From the NCBI GenBank assembly GCA_905250125.1, contig CAJNOL010000028.1:88309-152308 (forward strand): a stretch of 64,000 bases of DNA. Direction: 5' to 3'. This document shows, piece after piece, positions 1-12,593 of this stretch. The translations under genes were made by a program, and so were the position numbers. Under the pieces are notes generated by a model, which saw nothing but the letters and a program-made list of their open reading frames with translations, did not search any database and had not been told where the DNA came from. Source of the DNA: Rotaria sordida. Lineage: Eukaryota > Rotifera > Eurotatoria > Philodinida > Philodinidae. How positions within the stretch are numbered: position 1 is the first letter of the stretch; every line of letters begins with the position of its first letter.

Positions 1-753
1 CTGTTCGGAATAAAAAATGACCGATGTTCGGAATGTAGAATGCTGAATATTTGGAATCAAAACTACGGATGTGCGTAAGAGTGAATGACTGATGTTCGTA
101 AGAAAATACTCCGGTTGTTCGTAAGAGAAAAGAATTGGTTTTTTTATAACAGTTTATTTTCTTTTATTTCACAGTATAGTCTTTAACAAAAGACAAAGAC
201 AACAAAAATTTATACAAGTGAGAGAATAAGTAACTTTTATAACAGAAAAAAATGTAATGTTTAATATTTTTTTGCAGCATGTCTTATTTTTTTCTTTTTT
301 GGAATTTGTTTCATATTGTCATCATCTGTTTCATCTTCTTTTCGTTTTCTTTCACTCGATGAACTGCTGGCTGAAGATTTATGAGAATTATTAACAAACT
401 GAACTCTACACTATTTTAAAAAACTCTAACTGAATGTACATACGAGAAGAGGTCGCTACACTCAGCGACTTAAAATATACTATATGAATAAATTGTTTTC
501 TGTGTTAAAAAACATACACCAAAATTCACTCAGAACATCCGTCATTTTATGTTCCGAACATCCAGTATTTTTTCGTTCCGAACACCGGTCACTTTTTGTT
601 CCGAACATCCGTCATTTTATGTTTCGAGCATCCTGTATTTTTTCGTTCCGAACATCTGGACGGTTTTCATTGCGAACATCCGGAAAAACGATTTTATGTT
701 GTATATCCGATTTCGAACATCCGGTTATTCGACCGGATGTTCGGAAGAGCAAG
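1..753. repeat. Inverted arrays of ~22-nt iterons, probably DNA transposon end structure
   Basis: Bases 1-125 carry about six degenerate units of the form gatgttcggaa plus ~11 nt. Bases 530-750 carry seven or more units in the opposite sense (ttccgaacatc plus ~11 nt). The two halves therefore face each other around a ~400-bp core. The right array ends in a short palindrome around 727-745 (ccggttattcgaccgg). The left array is cut by the window edge. Regular ~22-23 nt spacing resembles subterminal binding-site arrays of DNA transposons, but no target-site duplication can be read because the left end is missing. The element family is not recognised. Confidence 0.6.
261..398 (-). pseudogene. Coding-like C-terminal tail inside the iteron element (unrecognised)
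   Basis: On the minus strand, a reading of 45 codons ends in TAA at 261-263. It starts after a possible splice acceptor (gttcag) at 399-400. The composition is strongly protein-like: a Ser run, an acidic patch (EDETDDD) and two basic clusters (ERKRK and PKKKK), that is, a Ser-rich, nuclear-localisation-type tail. It lies between the inverted iteron arrays, so it may be the last exon or relic of the element's own transposase. No catalytic domain lies in the window and the family cannot be named. A chance reading is possible. Confidence 0.35.
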
Positions 754-3700
754 GACGAAAAAAGACACACCCGATCAAGCAAAGAAAGTTAGACGGAAAA
801 GAATATGCAACATAAATCATACAACTAAGCCATTGAGTATGAGATTATTTTATCATATTATTAAAATAGGATTATTCTTTGCTAATAATCTAAAAAGAAA
901 AACCAACGCAAAATTCAATTAAGATAAAAGAAAAATTTACATGAGACTTCTTATCAAGAATTTTTGTTACAATTTTTTGCAACTTACATCAGAGTATATA
1001 CTGGATTTGACACTTAAAACCAAATCTCATGTCAAATCTTCATCGCATGAGTATCCAATTAGATAAGATCTTAGAGGATGAAACGAAATCTTTTTTTTTT
1101 AATTTTATTATCTTTTTTACTTGAATTAATTTTAAAAGGATTATAACCTTTCTAATATCAACAAAAATCATCTAGTTTCCTCCTTTTAAAGTCTATTCTT
1201 ATTATAAATGAATAATGAACGGACTACTACATTATGATCAACATCTATATATTCGTTCAACAGAAAAAAGACAAATAAAATTAGGTTATTTTGAATTATA
1301 CCGAATTTTCTTTTTGCTGATTTAAATATGAATGTGAATATAGATGGAGAGAGAAAAATCAGAACCACGCTCTAAGTTGATTGTCAACTGAGATGGTGAC
1401 AGATTGGTTTAGTAATTAACTACTTGATTATAATAGAATGTTATATATAGAGTCAATCATATTTGATCAAGACCCATTTTCGGCTAGGAATTCATTTGGC
1501 GACATTGAAATCGACAAAAAAGATCGTCGGCGAAGATACATTGGTTCGTTTTAAAACTAATCGGATCTTCTGGATGCAGTTTTGGAATATATTTCATACT
1601 TTTATAAAATTTTAGTTTTTATCGAATCATTATAATCGAAGAAAATAGTTAATCTAACATGAATACATGAATAAGATTTTCGAGTTCAGATTAAATAGAA
1701 AACATCCGGCAGGGTGCAGGTTCCAAAACTTGAATATGGGCACGGCTCTAAAGTCTCATAGGCGTTAGTAGGTTATAAGTTCAAACTGCTAGTTGTGATG
1801 CACATAACGTGAACTCAACATATAGTTAACGGTAGTCATCAATCCATATTCACAGAAAACATGTTTGAGAGAAACTGCAGTTAACCACTACGAGCTTACT
1901 GTAACCACGATATTATATATGATGTTTGCTACCAGTTTCCTGTATCCCGATGTAGGACACTTTAGCCTCTATAGATCTCATATACATACAGTGGCGGAGA
2001 TAATCAAAATTGCCGTTCATCACTCTCAGTCATTCTTAAGGCGAAGTTTTGAGTGAAATCAAAATTGACCACACTGCAGTATTTGCAACAGAAACTTTGG
2101 CTTTTAGTGTTCAAAGTACTTATGATATGATCTATTGTCTTTACACATTTTGCGGTCGATATAAACAAGTCGTAGAGGAATATGGAAACAAGAAGAGGAT
2201 GTCGTGCTCTATTATAAGACACTTTCTAATTATTGTCTCAATGACTCTGTTGCAGCCAAATAATTTTGAAATAAATAGAACTTTGAAATGCATACTACAC
2301 AATTCCTTAAAAAACAGCTTACCTGAGCTTTGCAAAAAGTTCAGGAAAGATCAGACATTCTGAGTCAGTTTTGCGAATTTAGATTATCTATTTCAAATCT
2401 GCTGTAAATCGCTGTAAGGAAGATTTTTTTTTCCAGGTTTTACTAAATTACCAGAGTTACATAGTTTATTTGATATTTAAACACTACTTCCTATCGCAGC
2501 ATTGAGAAGCTGTAGTTTTGATCAATTCTATTAAATTGTGAGAGTCAAACCGTATATTCGATTATTTTTACACTATCCGAAATCACGGTTTTCTCAAAAC
2601 ATACGGTCTCAGATGGTTTATCAAAGCCGAATAAAGGATCTAATTTTCATGACTTCATTAAACAGGTAAAACTGTGATTTCAATTGTCGTGATCTGCCAC
2701 AGCTTCTTAATCAAATTTTCTCTATGAATAATTCAAGTTACAGTGAGTTGCCAAGGGACTATAACTTAATTTAAAACATTGAGTCAAAATGATTAAAATA
2801 GATATAATCTGTTTTAATTTGAACAATATGTATGAATTAAAAACAAATCAAATATAGCAAGCAAAATAAGCATATAGTGTTGAATGTATAGGTAACTGTT
2901 CAATGTTACTTGGAATACGTACAATCATTTTTCTACGATGTGTTGCATCCGATGTAACGAGTGGCACATATTAAACAGGATAATACGTTTTATTCTCTTT
3001 TGGATACTTCCTAATGTAGTAAAGACTCTGTTTTATGATTATTCGATAGGCAATGATTTTGTACGACAAAGTTGTTATCTTCGTTTTTATAATAATTTTT
3101 TCTTATTGACGTAGAATTGAAAAGATTATCACATACTTAGTTGTCAAACTACGACGGTTAAAGAAAGGAATAACTAAATACATGTCTCAGAATTTTAGGA
3201 AAAAAAATTTCTGTGACGAGAAAAACTTTGTCATTGTAGGTTTTTAATTGAGACCAAATTCAAACTTTTCATTGTTCAATATTTTAATTTTACGTCAAAA
3301 GGAAAAAATACAGTAAAAACTAAGTCAACAGTATCGAATAAGCGTAAAATACAGTCTTTACTATATTGAGAAGTGTTCTAAAGAAAGAACAACGTTTTAT
3401 CTCGTTTATTATGCGCAATTGGTTCAAATATCAGTTATCACATTCAGTAGAAAACTGTATCGTACACAATACTTCTGAAGACATTGCAATCAACAACAAT
3501 GTTAGATTTATACTATTGACATACTGGAACATTGTTCAAAGTGCTGACAATGTTTACGCGTTGTGTTTTTCGATAAACATTTTACTAAACCTGCTCTTCA
3601 ATTACTATATAAATGTCAACGAACACGACTAAAAGCTTCGTTGATAAATATCATTAACATGTTTGATCAAATAACCGTATGAGTAATGACAACATCATAC

Positions 3701-6162
3701 CAATCTTGAGGCAGACACATTCGAAATTCTTTTTCTTTCTCCTATCATATTATTCATTGATTCGTTCGTTTCATGTTCAAAGTAACATATTACAAAAGTG
3801 TTTGAATAAAGGATCTAGTTTGAGGCCAAACGACTATCTCTATAAAATTAATCCCCTATAAACATTGATACATGACTAGAAATGAATATTTCTTCGACGA
3901 TATACTTTCAAGATTTCATATCCTAATTATTTTTAGGCTTTTCACGATTATTATGTTCTAACTATTGACCTTTTGGAAAACTCTTTTTGTTTCAAATATA
4001 TCTCTATCATTCGTATATAACAATGAATATATACAACGAAAGTTCTTACGAAGAAATCCATGTGATTAATAATCTCCGTTTGAGTTGATATTTTGATCAT
4101 AGATAGGACTCATAGTGTAGATAAAAATCTTGAAAGAGTTCGTGTCATTAAATTTTTCTTCTCAAGTTATCGTCATTTTACTGAGCTTTCAGCCTATTGT
4201 AGGATATCAATAGAAAAATCGTAACAAGAAGGTTTGGTCGACGATTCTCCACAACGATAGCTCTTATAGCTTTTATAGTATTCTGAAAGTTTCAGTTCAA
4301 GCAGATGTTCCCATTCTGAGATAACACGTTTGCAAAAAACGTTACTTTCACACAAAAGCTTCAAAAAGAAGTGTGCATTAGATATACAATATCTTAAAAA
4401 GAAATCATCCGTTTGAATTAAAACTTTCAGGATATCATAAGGACCATAAAATTTATTTGTTGGAGAGAAGTTCAGACTGAAAGTACTTGTTCCAATTCGT
4501 CTGATGATATTCTACAATAGGCTGAAAGCTGAATAAAACGACCATAACTCGAGGAGAAAAGTCTAATGTCACGAACCCCTTTCAGAATTTTTATCTACGC
4601 TATGATTTCTACCTATGAGCAAAATATGAACTTCAATTGATATTATCAGTCGAATGAGTTTTCTCGTTAGTTTCAATCAAGAAAAACAACAATATTTGAA
4701 ACTAACTTGATACGTTTATATATATTCCACAATAATAGAGGATTAAAAGATGCGTGATCTATTAGATATTTTTCTTATTTTGATGATGACACAAACTAAG
4801 TAAATAATAAGTGTCTCACTAATGCCATCAAGTGAACAAAATCTCAAGAGACATTCTCGTGTTTTTTCATATATATATAGGTCAATTAACAAATATGCCC
4901 TTCAGTCAATTGGAATTGAAAAATATATTTTGTACTGAATAACTTTTCAAGAAAAATCGTTATATTAAACAATTTATCCAATGAATACCTAACATCTTTT
5001 CCTATTAAAATTAATCAATGAACGTTTTTTTCAAAATGTCAAAAAATACAGTTACAATTAATTTCTTAGTAGTGGAAATGATCGACTTCCTTAATAGAGA
5101 GAAATTTATTTTATTTATTTAATATCTTATTTCGTACAACTTTCGTGGATGAAATAAAAATATTTGGTAATTCTATCTTTAAAAGGCTTTCTCGATAAAT
5201 ATTTACGTTAATGTTTTTTTTTGCTTGTTGAATTTATATATTTAATAAACAAATATTCCTTAGACTTTATAATTCTTTTTCTTCCGACACAATGAAAAAA
5301 TATTGATAAAATTATATATTTATTTCATAAAAAGCCATCTATGTTTATAAAAAATTCTACTTTTTTTGTTAATATCTTACAAACAACAATCGATATGAAT
5401 CATCTCATCAATGAAACCACTTCAAAGATTCGGTATGATATTTACCAAACTAAGCTGCAAATCAATACGATTTCGTGTATTAGTACAGCATTATAATACG
5501 TATACTATTATTAAATACCTAATAATCTATGCATGTAAGCTTATAGCATATAGTTTAAGTAAATAATCCCCAAACAATTGATTAAGTACCATCATAATAA
5601 CGTATAAAACCCAGTTTGAAAAATCATTACCATTGAAGAAAATGTTTGTATACCATCTTATTTGATTATTTAATAAATTTGGTATGGATCAAAAAGCTTT
5701 TAAAATGAATCAAAATGCACAAAATTTAATATTATATTTTAACTAATAAAGAAAAACTCACTGATTAAAACTTTTTTTTAATCTTTGATGATTGATATAA
5801 AAGCAAAACGAAATAATTTATTGCTGATTATTGAGATAACATAAATGATACAACAAAAAATGTAATTAATGAAATAAAAATAATAAAACATATCATTAAA
5901 ACAGTGTACAATAAACGTTTTCGATATTCACTCATTATTTTACAAGATCAATTCTTCATATAGAATTTTTTTTATGAACAATTCCTTTTTTTCTCTTTTT
6001 TTCCGAACAAACTAATTTCATAAAAAATAACAGACGAAGAAGAAGAAAGAATATTGTTTAATAATTATTAAAAATGTATAATATGAAAATATACAATATG
6101 TTCACGTAAAATAATGTTAGTTTAAAAATTAATAATATTAATATACGTAGTTCGTCCTATAT
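754..6162. other. Gene-free AT-rich stretch with one fold-back repeat
   Basis: Several short open readings occur (for example 1865-2056, 2049-2363 and 3366-3632). None has splice-supported extension, a recognisable motif or protein-like composition. Apart from the fold-back at about 4065-4660, I see only AT-rich sequence. Confidence 0.6.
4065..4660. repeat. Fold-back (imperfect inverted repeat) element
   Basis: The left arm (about 4080-4260) contains gatcataga-taggactcatag. The right arm (about 4440-4640) contains its imperfect reverse complement (ctatgatttctacctatgag). Both arms carry a ctttcagcctattgtag / ctacaataggctgaaag match. A weaker continuation may reach 3970 and 4720. The loop is ~180 nt. 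There is no coding potential. Confidence 0.7.
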
Positions 6163-6327
6163 CTAATGAAGAATAAGCCAAAGAGCATGGATTATACCAA
6201 TTATGTAAAAACCAAGAATAGTTAAAACTAAATTGATTAGTACTTGCTTATTACAGGCTTTTTGATGTAGATAAACAGCCAGTGGTGGAATGAAAATAGC
6301 AATAATAATTAATAGAATGTCAGCCAT
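6163..6327 (-). CDS. PMP3/RCI2 (UPF0057) family small membrane proteolipid
   Basis: This 54-residue protein consists of two hydrophobic segments (about residues 3-22 and 30-53) joined by a short polar link (HQKACNKQ). The IPPLAVYL motif in the first helix and the GIIHALWLIL end of the second are hallmarks of the PMP3/RCI2/UPF0057 family. These tiny plasma-membrane proteins affect membrane potential and salt or cold tolerance in yeast and plants. The start is the ATG at 6327. The upstream sequence ends in ctaagtgcag followed by gttaatc, an apparent splice acceptor, so the 5' UTR probably contains an intron whose donor could be gaaggtaata near 6530. Length is normal for the family (~52-60 aa). 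It stands alone, with ADCK5 downstream of it on the same strand at higher coordinates. Confidence 0.88.
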   Translation of the reverse strand: MADILLIIIAIFIPPLAVYLHQKACNKQVLINLVLTILGFYIIGIIHALWLILH

Positions 6328-7529
6328 ATATCGTGATGTAGATAGATTAACCTGCACTTAGATTTATGTGAAAAAAAGAAGAGAAAATACAATGAATGTG
6401 TATTATGTTTTTCTTCTCGAATTCTGTTATAATCAGTGCTAAAGAAAAAAAGAGAGCAATAGAAAGAAAAACGACAATTCTTTTTAACGAGAGGAAGAGA
6501 TGTAAAATAATTCTGTGTGCAATCATATTACCTTCCAATTTAGTTAACCGATGAAGTAATAAAACTAATAAAGACATGCGTATATTTAACGAAAGAAATA
6601 CGAAATACATGAGCAAATAACAGCAAATGGCAACAAAGAAAATGATTGATTGTTTCATATTTCCTATATTTGATTATGAAATCAACAGAGTCACGTTTCA
6701 CAAACTCTATTTTAAATCAAGGTTTCGTTTATGCATTCTTGTCAAATCAAATAAATAGAAGATTTAGCTGATTTACAATGAGAAAAATCAATACATATAA
6801 TAATTTAATAACGTATTTTTTTGCATTTGGACAAGAATAGCAAGACTTTTTTTTTATTAAGATTATTTAAAAAAAGATTAGATCAACTTATTCGAAATCA
6901 AAAATATTCTCTCAATACAATAATTCAATCCATCATACTATTTCAATAAATATAAAGATATTGATGATAGAACGTATCATGCAAAAATAATCTAACTGTT
7001 CATATAATACAGAATTTCCTATGTCAATAATCGAGAAGCCAGTAAGTACAAGAATTAGATCTAGTATTTACAAAACCTATATAAACAATGTCAAGGAAAT
7101 TTTCTCATATCAATAAAATCGTTTACGCTTTGTCGGCTTCAACTTACATAACATTTAATCAGACCAAATAAACATTATTGATTATTTTTCAATTATTAAA
7201 ATTCTGTTTAATAATAATCTCTATTTTTTAATCAGTATAAAACTATTAATTAGATAACATCAAAGTTGGCATTCGATCATTTCTTGCTTTTATTTTCTCG
7301 ATACATTTTAATAAATAATTATCTCAAAAATATAATATTCTATTTCTATTTGCTTGAAATATATCTGATGAATATCAATTGTAAAAAACAAAATACACAG
7401 CTTGATTGTTTACTTGTGGTAAGGAATATTATAACAAAAGAAAATAAATTTTCCTAAATAATCGAAACAAAAAAATCCAACATCAACAACACACATCATG
7501 GTTATCGACTATAAAAAAAAACAAGTTGG
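6328..7529. other. Spacer between the PMP3-like gene and ADCK5
   Basis: This holds the probable 5' UTR intron of the PMP3-like gene and AT-rich sequence after the ADCK5 stop codon. A 103-codon hydrophobic reading at 6347-6658 (minus) looks like low-complexity AT-rich sequence. I see no other gene. Confidence 0.5.
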
Positions 7530-10500
7530 TTATTGAAATGCTTCAACCATATGTTCAATTTCTTTTGAAATATATCCAAAGAACACTAATATTTTCAAGA
7601 ATCTATATTTAAACCATCGTTCTGTTCGATCTTTGCTAAAAACAAAATATAAAATAATGAAATAATGTTTTTCAAAATAGAAATATTAACTTACAAAAGT
7701 ATCAGATCAAAAATAAATAATTCTAATCGTGCATAAAAACGATCTTTGAAAAATCTTTGTGGTTTTTCATATTTTCGAGCACCCAAAATAGCACTACAAT
7801 AAAAGAAAAAAAAAGGTAAACATTTATTATCAATCAAATTCATATATTTCGATTTAAGGAAAATAAATTTAATATTTGTATTCTAAAATAAATTAAGATC
7901 ACAATAAATATCGATTTCTTTAGTGAATTTCTGTAAAAAAAAATCGTCAAACTCTATCATTTACAATATATCACCATAAGTTGAAATTTCAAATTCGAAA
8001 ACATCTTGCATTGATATTTTCATAAAAAAAACCATTAGCTATTCTGTTAGATGATTTAAAAATTGAGTAATTTTCATACTGAACATTTCTTCATTTGCTA
8101 TTTTATTTTTATAATAAAACATAAAACTACGATCTTAGTTTAGTATTATCATTACGGAACAATTATTCATAGAAAATCGAAAGAAAAAAACATGAAGTCA
8201 ATCAGAAATGAAAACGCATAATAACCAACCTTCGAGCCATAATAGTATGTCGATCAATTAGATTTCCATGATCCCGAATTGTTGATCGTATTTGATTTAA
8301 ATTCCTAGAAAAAAACAAAATACTTTATCAAATATTCATATTTCACTTTTTTTTTTATGGAATCTAATAGTTCGCAAACAGATGAAATATTACATTTTGA
8401 CTATAGAAAACTACCTGAGAACAAGAATAAGCTTGTCCGGTAATTGCTTGAATACATAAATAACTTCATCCATTGTTTCTCGAGCTTTTAATCGTATTCG
8501 ATCCATTTCCTCTTTAGTTATTTTCTGTCGGAATGATACACTACCATGTCGAGAACGTAATGATTGCATAATAAGTATTTCCGCAAATAAACGATGATAC
8601 TTTTCTACATATATACATATATATATATATATGATTTCAAAACAATAGAATAATCCAAATTCTTTTAATCTCACATATACATAAAAACAATTATATCAAA
8701 GAAAATGACGATGATAACTAACCTTAATATCATTAATAATGGTCGAGGCATATCATGAAGAGTTCGTAAGACACTATCTTGAATATCATTGAAAATAAAT
8801 GTAAAATCTTTACGTATCGCCAATTTTTTTTGTGGACTCATATTTAAAAATTCTTTTTCAGTCTAATAGGGTAAAATAAATAAGATAAACAAAACTTTTA
8901 GTGAAGAAAAAAAACCGAAGTTTCTTACAGGAAGACGAATTTTTCCTTGTGCATGTGCTGCTTTTTGTTCATCAGATGACATTCGATCCCATACTTCAGG
9001 TAATATTGCCAATTCATGTATAGGTCGATGAATTGGATGCATAGTTAGAACAGTAGCAAATGTTAAATAATCTTTCTCTACATCGGGAAAAAAGAAATAC
9101 GGTTAGGTTTTCAATCGTCATCATTTTCTTCTAATTGAGTTTTGTATATGCGTGAAAACATAATAGACTTACCTTGTACACCAAGTGCTAGTGAATAGTG
9201 TTTCATTTTATCTTCATCCTTCAATATAATTGATTTCCATAATTGACATAAAGCTTCTCGGTCTTTTGGATTAATTGTTACATATAAACCATGATCAAGT
9301 AAAACAATTTGAACGTTTGATTTCGTTGGTGTTTTCGGATCTTTTCTGACATAAACATTCCCTGGCTAAATGCATACAATGAGAACCAAAGTTATTCGAT
9401 AAGGTTTATTTTCGATTTTTTTCCTTGTCGTAAACGTTAGAAAGAAACCAAATTGTGATTCGGATAGAGAAAATGATTTCTAACAAGAATATAAGGAAAT
9501 ATAAATTATTTTCAGATTCATTAAGATAGGGACTCCAAAAAACCGAAACACTAGTGTTAAAAAACGTAGAGCACGTAAATATATCCTTGTTTAGATTACA
9601 CAGAACGATAGAGTAAACCATCCTCTAGAAAATGAGATATCGCCAAGTTCTCTACGAGTTTTTTTTGTCTGAGGCACAGCAATTTGACTGAAGGTCAAAA
9701 AATGGTTTTTCTATATGAAATTGAAAACAATGGACTTAAAGTCTTCCATAAAATTGCTGTACCTCAGCTAAAAAACATCGCAGAGAACTTGGAGACATCT
9801 CATTTTCTAAAGAACTGTTTGCTCTATCGCTTTGTGTAGTCTAAACAAAATTATATTTATTCGTCCTAGGTACTGAAAAACTAGCCTTTTGATTTTCTAG
9901 AGTCTCTATCTTTGGCAACTTGATAATAATTTTTATTTCCTTATATTCTTTTCGAGAACAATTTTCTCTATTCGAGTCACTATTTGAATTCTTTCTAGCG
10001 CTTACGGCAACGAAGAAAAAATTGAAAAGAACCTTGTTGAATAACTTTGAGAATCACTGTAAAAATATACATACACAGTCGCTCCAAAAGTTGACCATAC
10101 AGCTTTAATTTTGTAATACTAACTCGCATAGAGAATTCAAATAGTAGATTGAATAGAGAAACTTGTTTTTAACAAGGATTTGAAGAAAATAAAGTCTTCA
10201 AAATATTCTCAAAACTCAGAATCTATACAAAACCTAGTTTTTCAGCGTCAAGAACCCAAAAATAAGAGTTTCTTTTGATTACAGGAAGCAAAAGAGTAAA
10301 ATGAGACATCTCTAAATTCTCCATGACATCTTTTGACTTAATCACATGAAATTTTAGAGAACCTCAAACGTTCTTATTGTTCAGTTTTTCCTTCAGAAAT
10401 GGCGAAAAAAATCATTCTCGGGCATTTTTTAGAGTCGATATAGCTTTGTCAAAAAATGCCATACAGACCTTGGAGATATCTCATTTTACTTTGTTAAATT

Positions 10501-12403
10501 CTTGTTGGAAACAATTTTCTCTACTCAAATTACTATTTGAATTCTTTATGCAAGTTACTATTATAGAATAAAATCTGTACGATCAATTTTTGAAGTCCTT
10601 TTATATCTATCAATTTTTCTTATTGATCAAATAAAAGAATTGAAACATACATGAGGATCAGCATGTACAAAACCGGAATGAAATATTTGAAAAGCCATAG
10701 CTTGAACAAGTTTCGTATCAATTTCTTTTAATGATAAATTTGTTTGTCGAAGTTTTTCTGTATCTGAAACTTTAATACCATCAATATATTCCATAACAAG
10801 TACTCGTTTTGTCGTATATTCCCAAAAAACTTTTGGAACATAAATATATTTTAAATATGGTGATAATTGAGCATAACATTGATCAGCATTTTCACCTTCT
10901 AATTTAAAATCAAGTTCACGTTCTAAATTACTTTTTACTGAATCAATTATCCAACCAAATTCAAATTTAGGAAAGATTTTACCAATTGCATATAATATCA
11001 TACGAATAGTTAATATATCACCGGCAAAACGATCTTGTAAATCAATATATTGTAATTTAACAGCAACACGTTCATTAGTTGATTTAAGATGACCTTCATA
11101 AACCTCAGCAAGAGAAGCTGCAGCAATAGGTTCAGGAGAAAGATAAGAAAATAAATCAGATACTTGACAGCCAAATTCTTCATCGATTAACTGACTAACC
11201 TAAAAATAAATTGTGATATTTAATATTTATCTATAGCTTTACTCTTTGAAATAAGAAACACAACAAATTGACTTTGATTTTATCGATCAATATCGAAAGA
11301 TTTCAAGATAGGATTTACTAGAAGTTTTTAGAGACTTCAGAAAATCTCGCATTCTGCTCATGTCTAATTAAATTCTCTCAAAAAAAGACTATATAGACGA
11401 TAGCATATAGTGAAGAAAAATTGAGAGGATTTCGTGTGTATTACGAAACCTAAAAAAAAACGTTTTGTACATAGGTATAAAACTTTTAAAACGTTTTCTA
11501 GATTCATAATAAGTCTTTCCAAGGATTCTGTACTAATGCAAAAAATCTAAAAAAGAATTTCGAATTAACTTTAATTCTCAAAACCTTTTCTTTTAGTGTA
11601 GATCTACGACATCTTCAATTAATCATCATTGATAGAGAATTCTATTGAGTTTTCTATTGTTACAAAACTCTGAATTAGAGTCATGAAAAGTTGATCTCGT
11701 TAATTTCTGGTCGTCTGTGATATTCTTTGTTGATTTTGAACTACCATCAAAATAGTAGAACTTAATTCTACAATTAATAAATAGATGTCATAGAAATCTT
11801 ACCTCATTTCGTTGTCTTCGTAAAGCTCTATCTTGTAATAGTCGAAGTCCATCAGTATATTCTTTTGGAAAAATATGATCAGCACTAACCATTCCTTGAC
11901 CCATTTTAACATATAAACCACCATTTTCAATACATCCTTGAGCTATTCTAGCTGCTGCTCGTTTATGACATTCTTTAAGTTTGATTTCATATTCTGGTGA
12001 TGTTTCAGGTATTGTCCAAAAATGATATTTATAATCAACTGTAATAAGAAAACCGATTTGAAATGATCTGCATAAACAAAAATTAAATTTAACAAATATT
12101 TATTAAATATACAATTCAACTAATTACTAACCGAAATCCACGTTGTAAACCTTCAAATACAACTCTTATTTGACGTCTTTCTTTTGGTGTAAGATAATAA
12201 AAATAATAAAGACTACCACCACCAAATAACAATCCATTCGCTATAATATAATTTCTCAAAAAACGTCGACTACGATGTTTAACACCGAAACGATCTGCTA
12301 TGGATCGAAGAGTACTTGTGTTACTATTTGATACTAAATTTTTTCTCACCAAACGAAATGTACTTGATGGTAACAACAATGAACAAGCTCGAAAAGCATT
12401 CAT
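7530..12403 (-). CDS. ADCK5: ADCK5, mitochondrial UbiB/ABC1-family atypical kinase
   Basis: Exons on the minus strand: 12132-12403, 11803-12067, 10651-11199, 9173-9365, then either 8929-9077 plus 8723-8862 or 8415-8604, then 8230-8304, 7695-7793 and 7530-7635. The protein is 582 aa with the single exon or 615 aa with the pair; human ADCK5 is about 580. The N-terminus is basic, with one membrane helix at residues 51-71, as expected for a mitochondrial inner-membrane protein. UbiB hallmarks are present: the KxGQ motif (K145, GQ147-148), the Ala-rich nucleotide loop AAAS (205-208) in place of a Gly-rich loop, the VAVK lysine (K227), HADPHPGN (358-365) and the metal-binding LLDHG (D386). The reading QYIDLQDRF is close to vertebrate ADCK5 rather than ADCK1. 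The function of ADCK5 itself is poorly known; relatives support coenzyme Q and lipid homeostasis. The intron at 9366-10650 holds two fold-backs. CHK2 ends 190 bp upstream. Confidence 0.9.
8415..8604 (-). other. ADCK5: Alternative cassette exon B of ADCK5
   Basis: This 190-nt exon has a good acceptor (tatgtag) and donor (gtagtt). It encodes EKYHRLFAEILIM after joining the exon ending at 9173, and ends in LPDKLILVLR. It aligns with the same place in vertebrate ADCK5 (DYLLFAEML ... LPRPMLLVLR). Its phase matches exon 9173-9365 upstream and exon 8230-8304 downstream, but not the exon ending at 8723. It therefore replaces the 8929-9077/8723-8862 pair rather than following it. Confidence 0.8.
8723..9077 (-). 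other. ADCK5: Alternative cassette A of ADCK5 (two exons)
   Basis: Exons 8929-9077 (149 nt) and 8723-8862 (140 nt) encode EKDYLTFATVLTM at the start and MPRPLLMILR at the end, so they resemble cassette B at both ends but are 33 residues longer. Their sum, 289 nt, is congruent with 190 modulo 3. Either cassette keeps the downstream frame; both together, or neither, shift it. Both versions keep open frames, so neither looks like a dead exon. Confidence 0.8.
9427..10007. repeat. Fold-back repeat, copy 1, in the third ADCK5 intron
   Basis: The arms are about 9427-9640 and 9790-10007. The left reads gtttactctatcgttctgtg on the minus strand; the right reads gtttgctctatcgctttgtg on the plus strand. 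The match continues through atttccttatattctt and ends at gttttacgac-like/gcgcttacgg termini. A central palindrome around the sequence gagaacttgg follows. The arms are diverged, so the element is old. Confidence 0.75.
10118..10555. repeat. Fold-back repeat, copy 2, in the same ADCK5 intron
   Basis: The left end (gagaattcaaatagtagatt) is the reverse complement of the right end (attactatttgaattcttt). The right arm also matches the right arm of the neighbouring copy at 9427-10007 (tcactatttgaattctttc), so both belong to one family and sit side by side in the same orientation class. Confidence 0.7.
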
Positions 12404-12593
12404 ATATATAAATCTAAAACATTAGCGAAGTACTTTCCAGATTTTGTCACAGATATTTAAAATCACAATACTATAGAACTATACAAGAATATAAATCCAT
12501 TCAATGAGATATCAAAAAAAAAATCTTTTAAAAAGTAATATCACGCACAAAAAATAAAAATAAAATACCGGATGAGTCAGTCGGACATATCAA

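Noticed and set aside
1865-2363. Overlapping open readings on both strands
   Set aside because: No splice-supported extension, no motif, and stops soon in every frame; consistent with chance in AT-rich DNA.
6347-6658. 103-codon hydrophobic reading upstream of the PMP3-like gene
   Set aside because: Its end overlaps the PMP3 5' region and its hydrophobicity follows from T-rich composition; more likely UTR and intron.
8415-8862. Reading exons 8723-8862 and 8415-8604 as consecutive constitutive exons of ADCK5
   Set aside because: The junction is out of phase by one base with the only available AG and GT sites, whereas each cassette fits separately.
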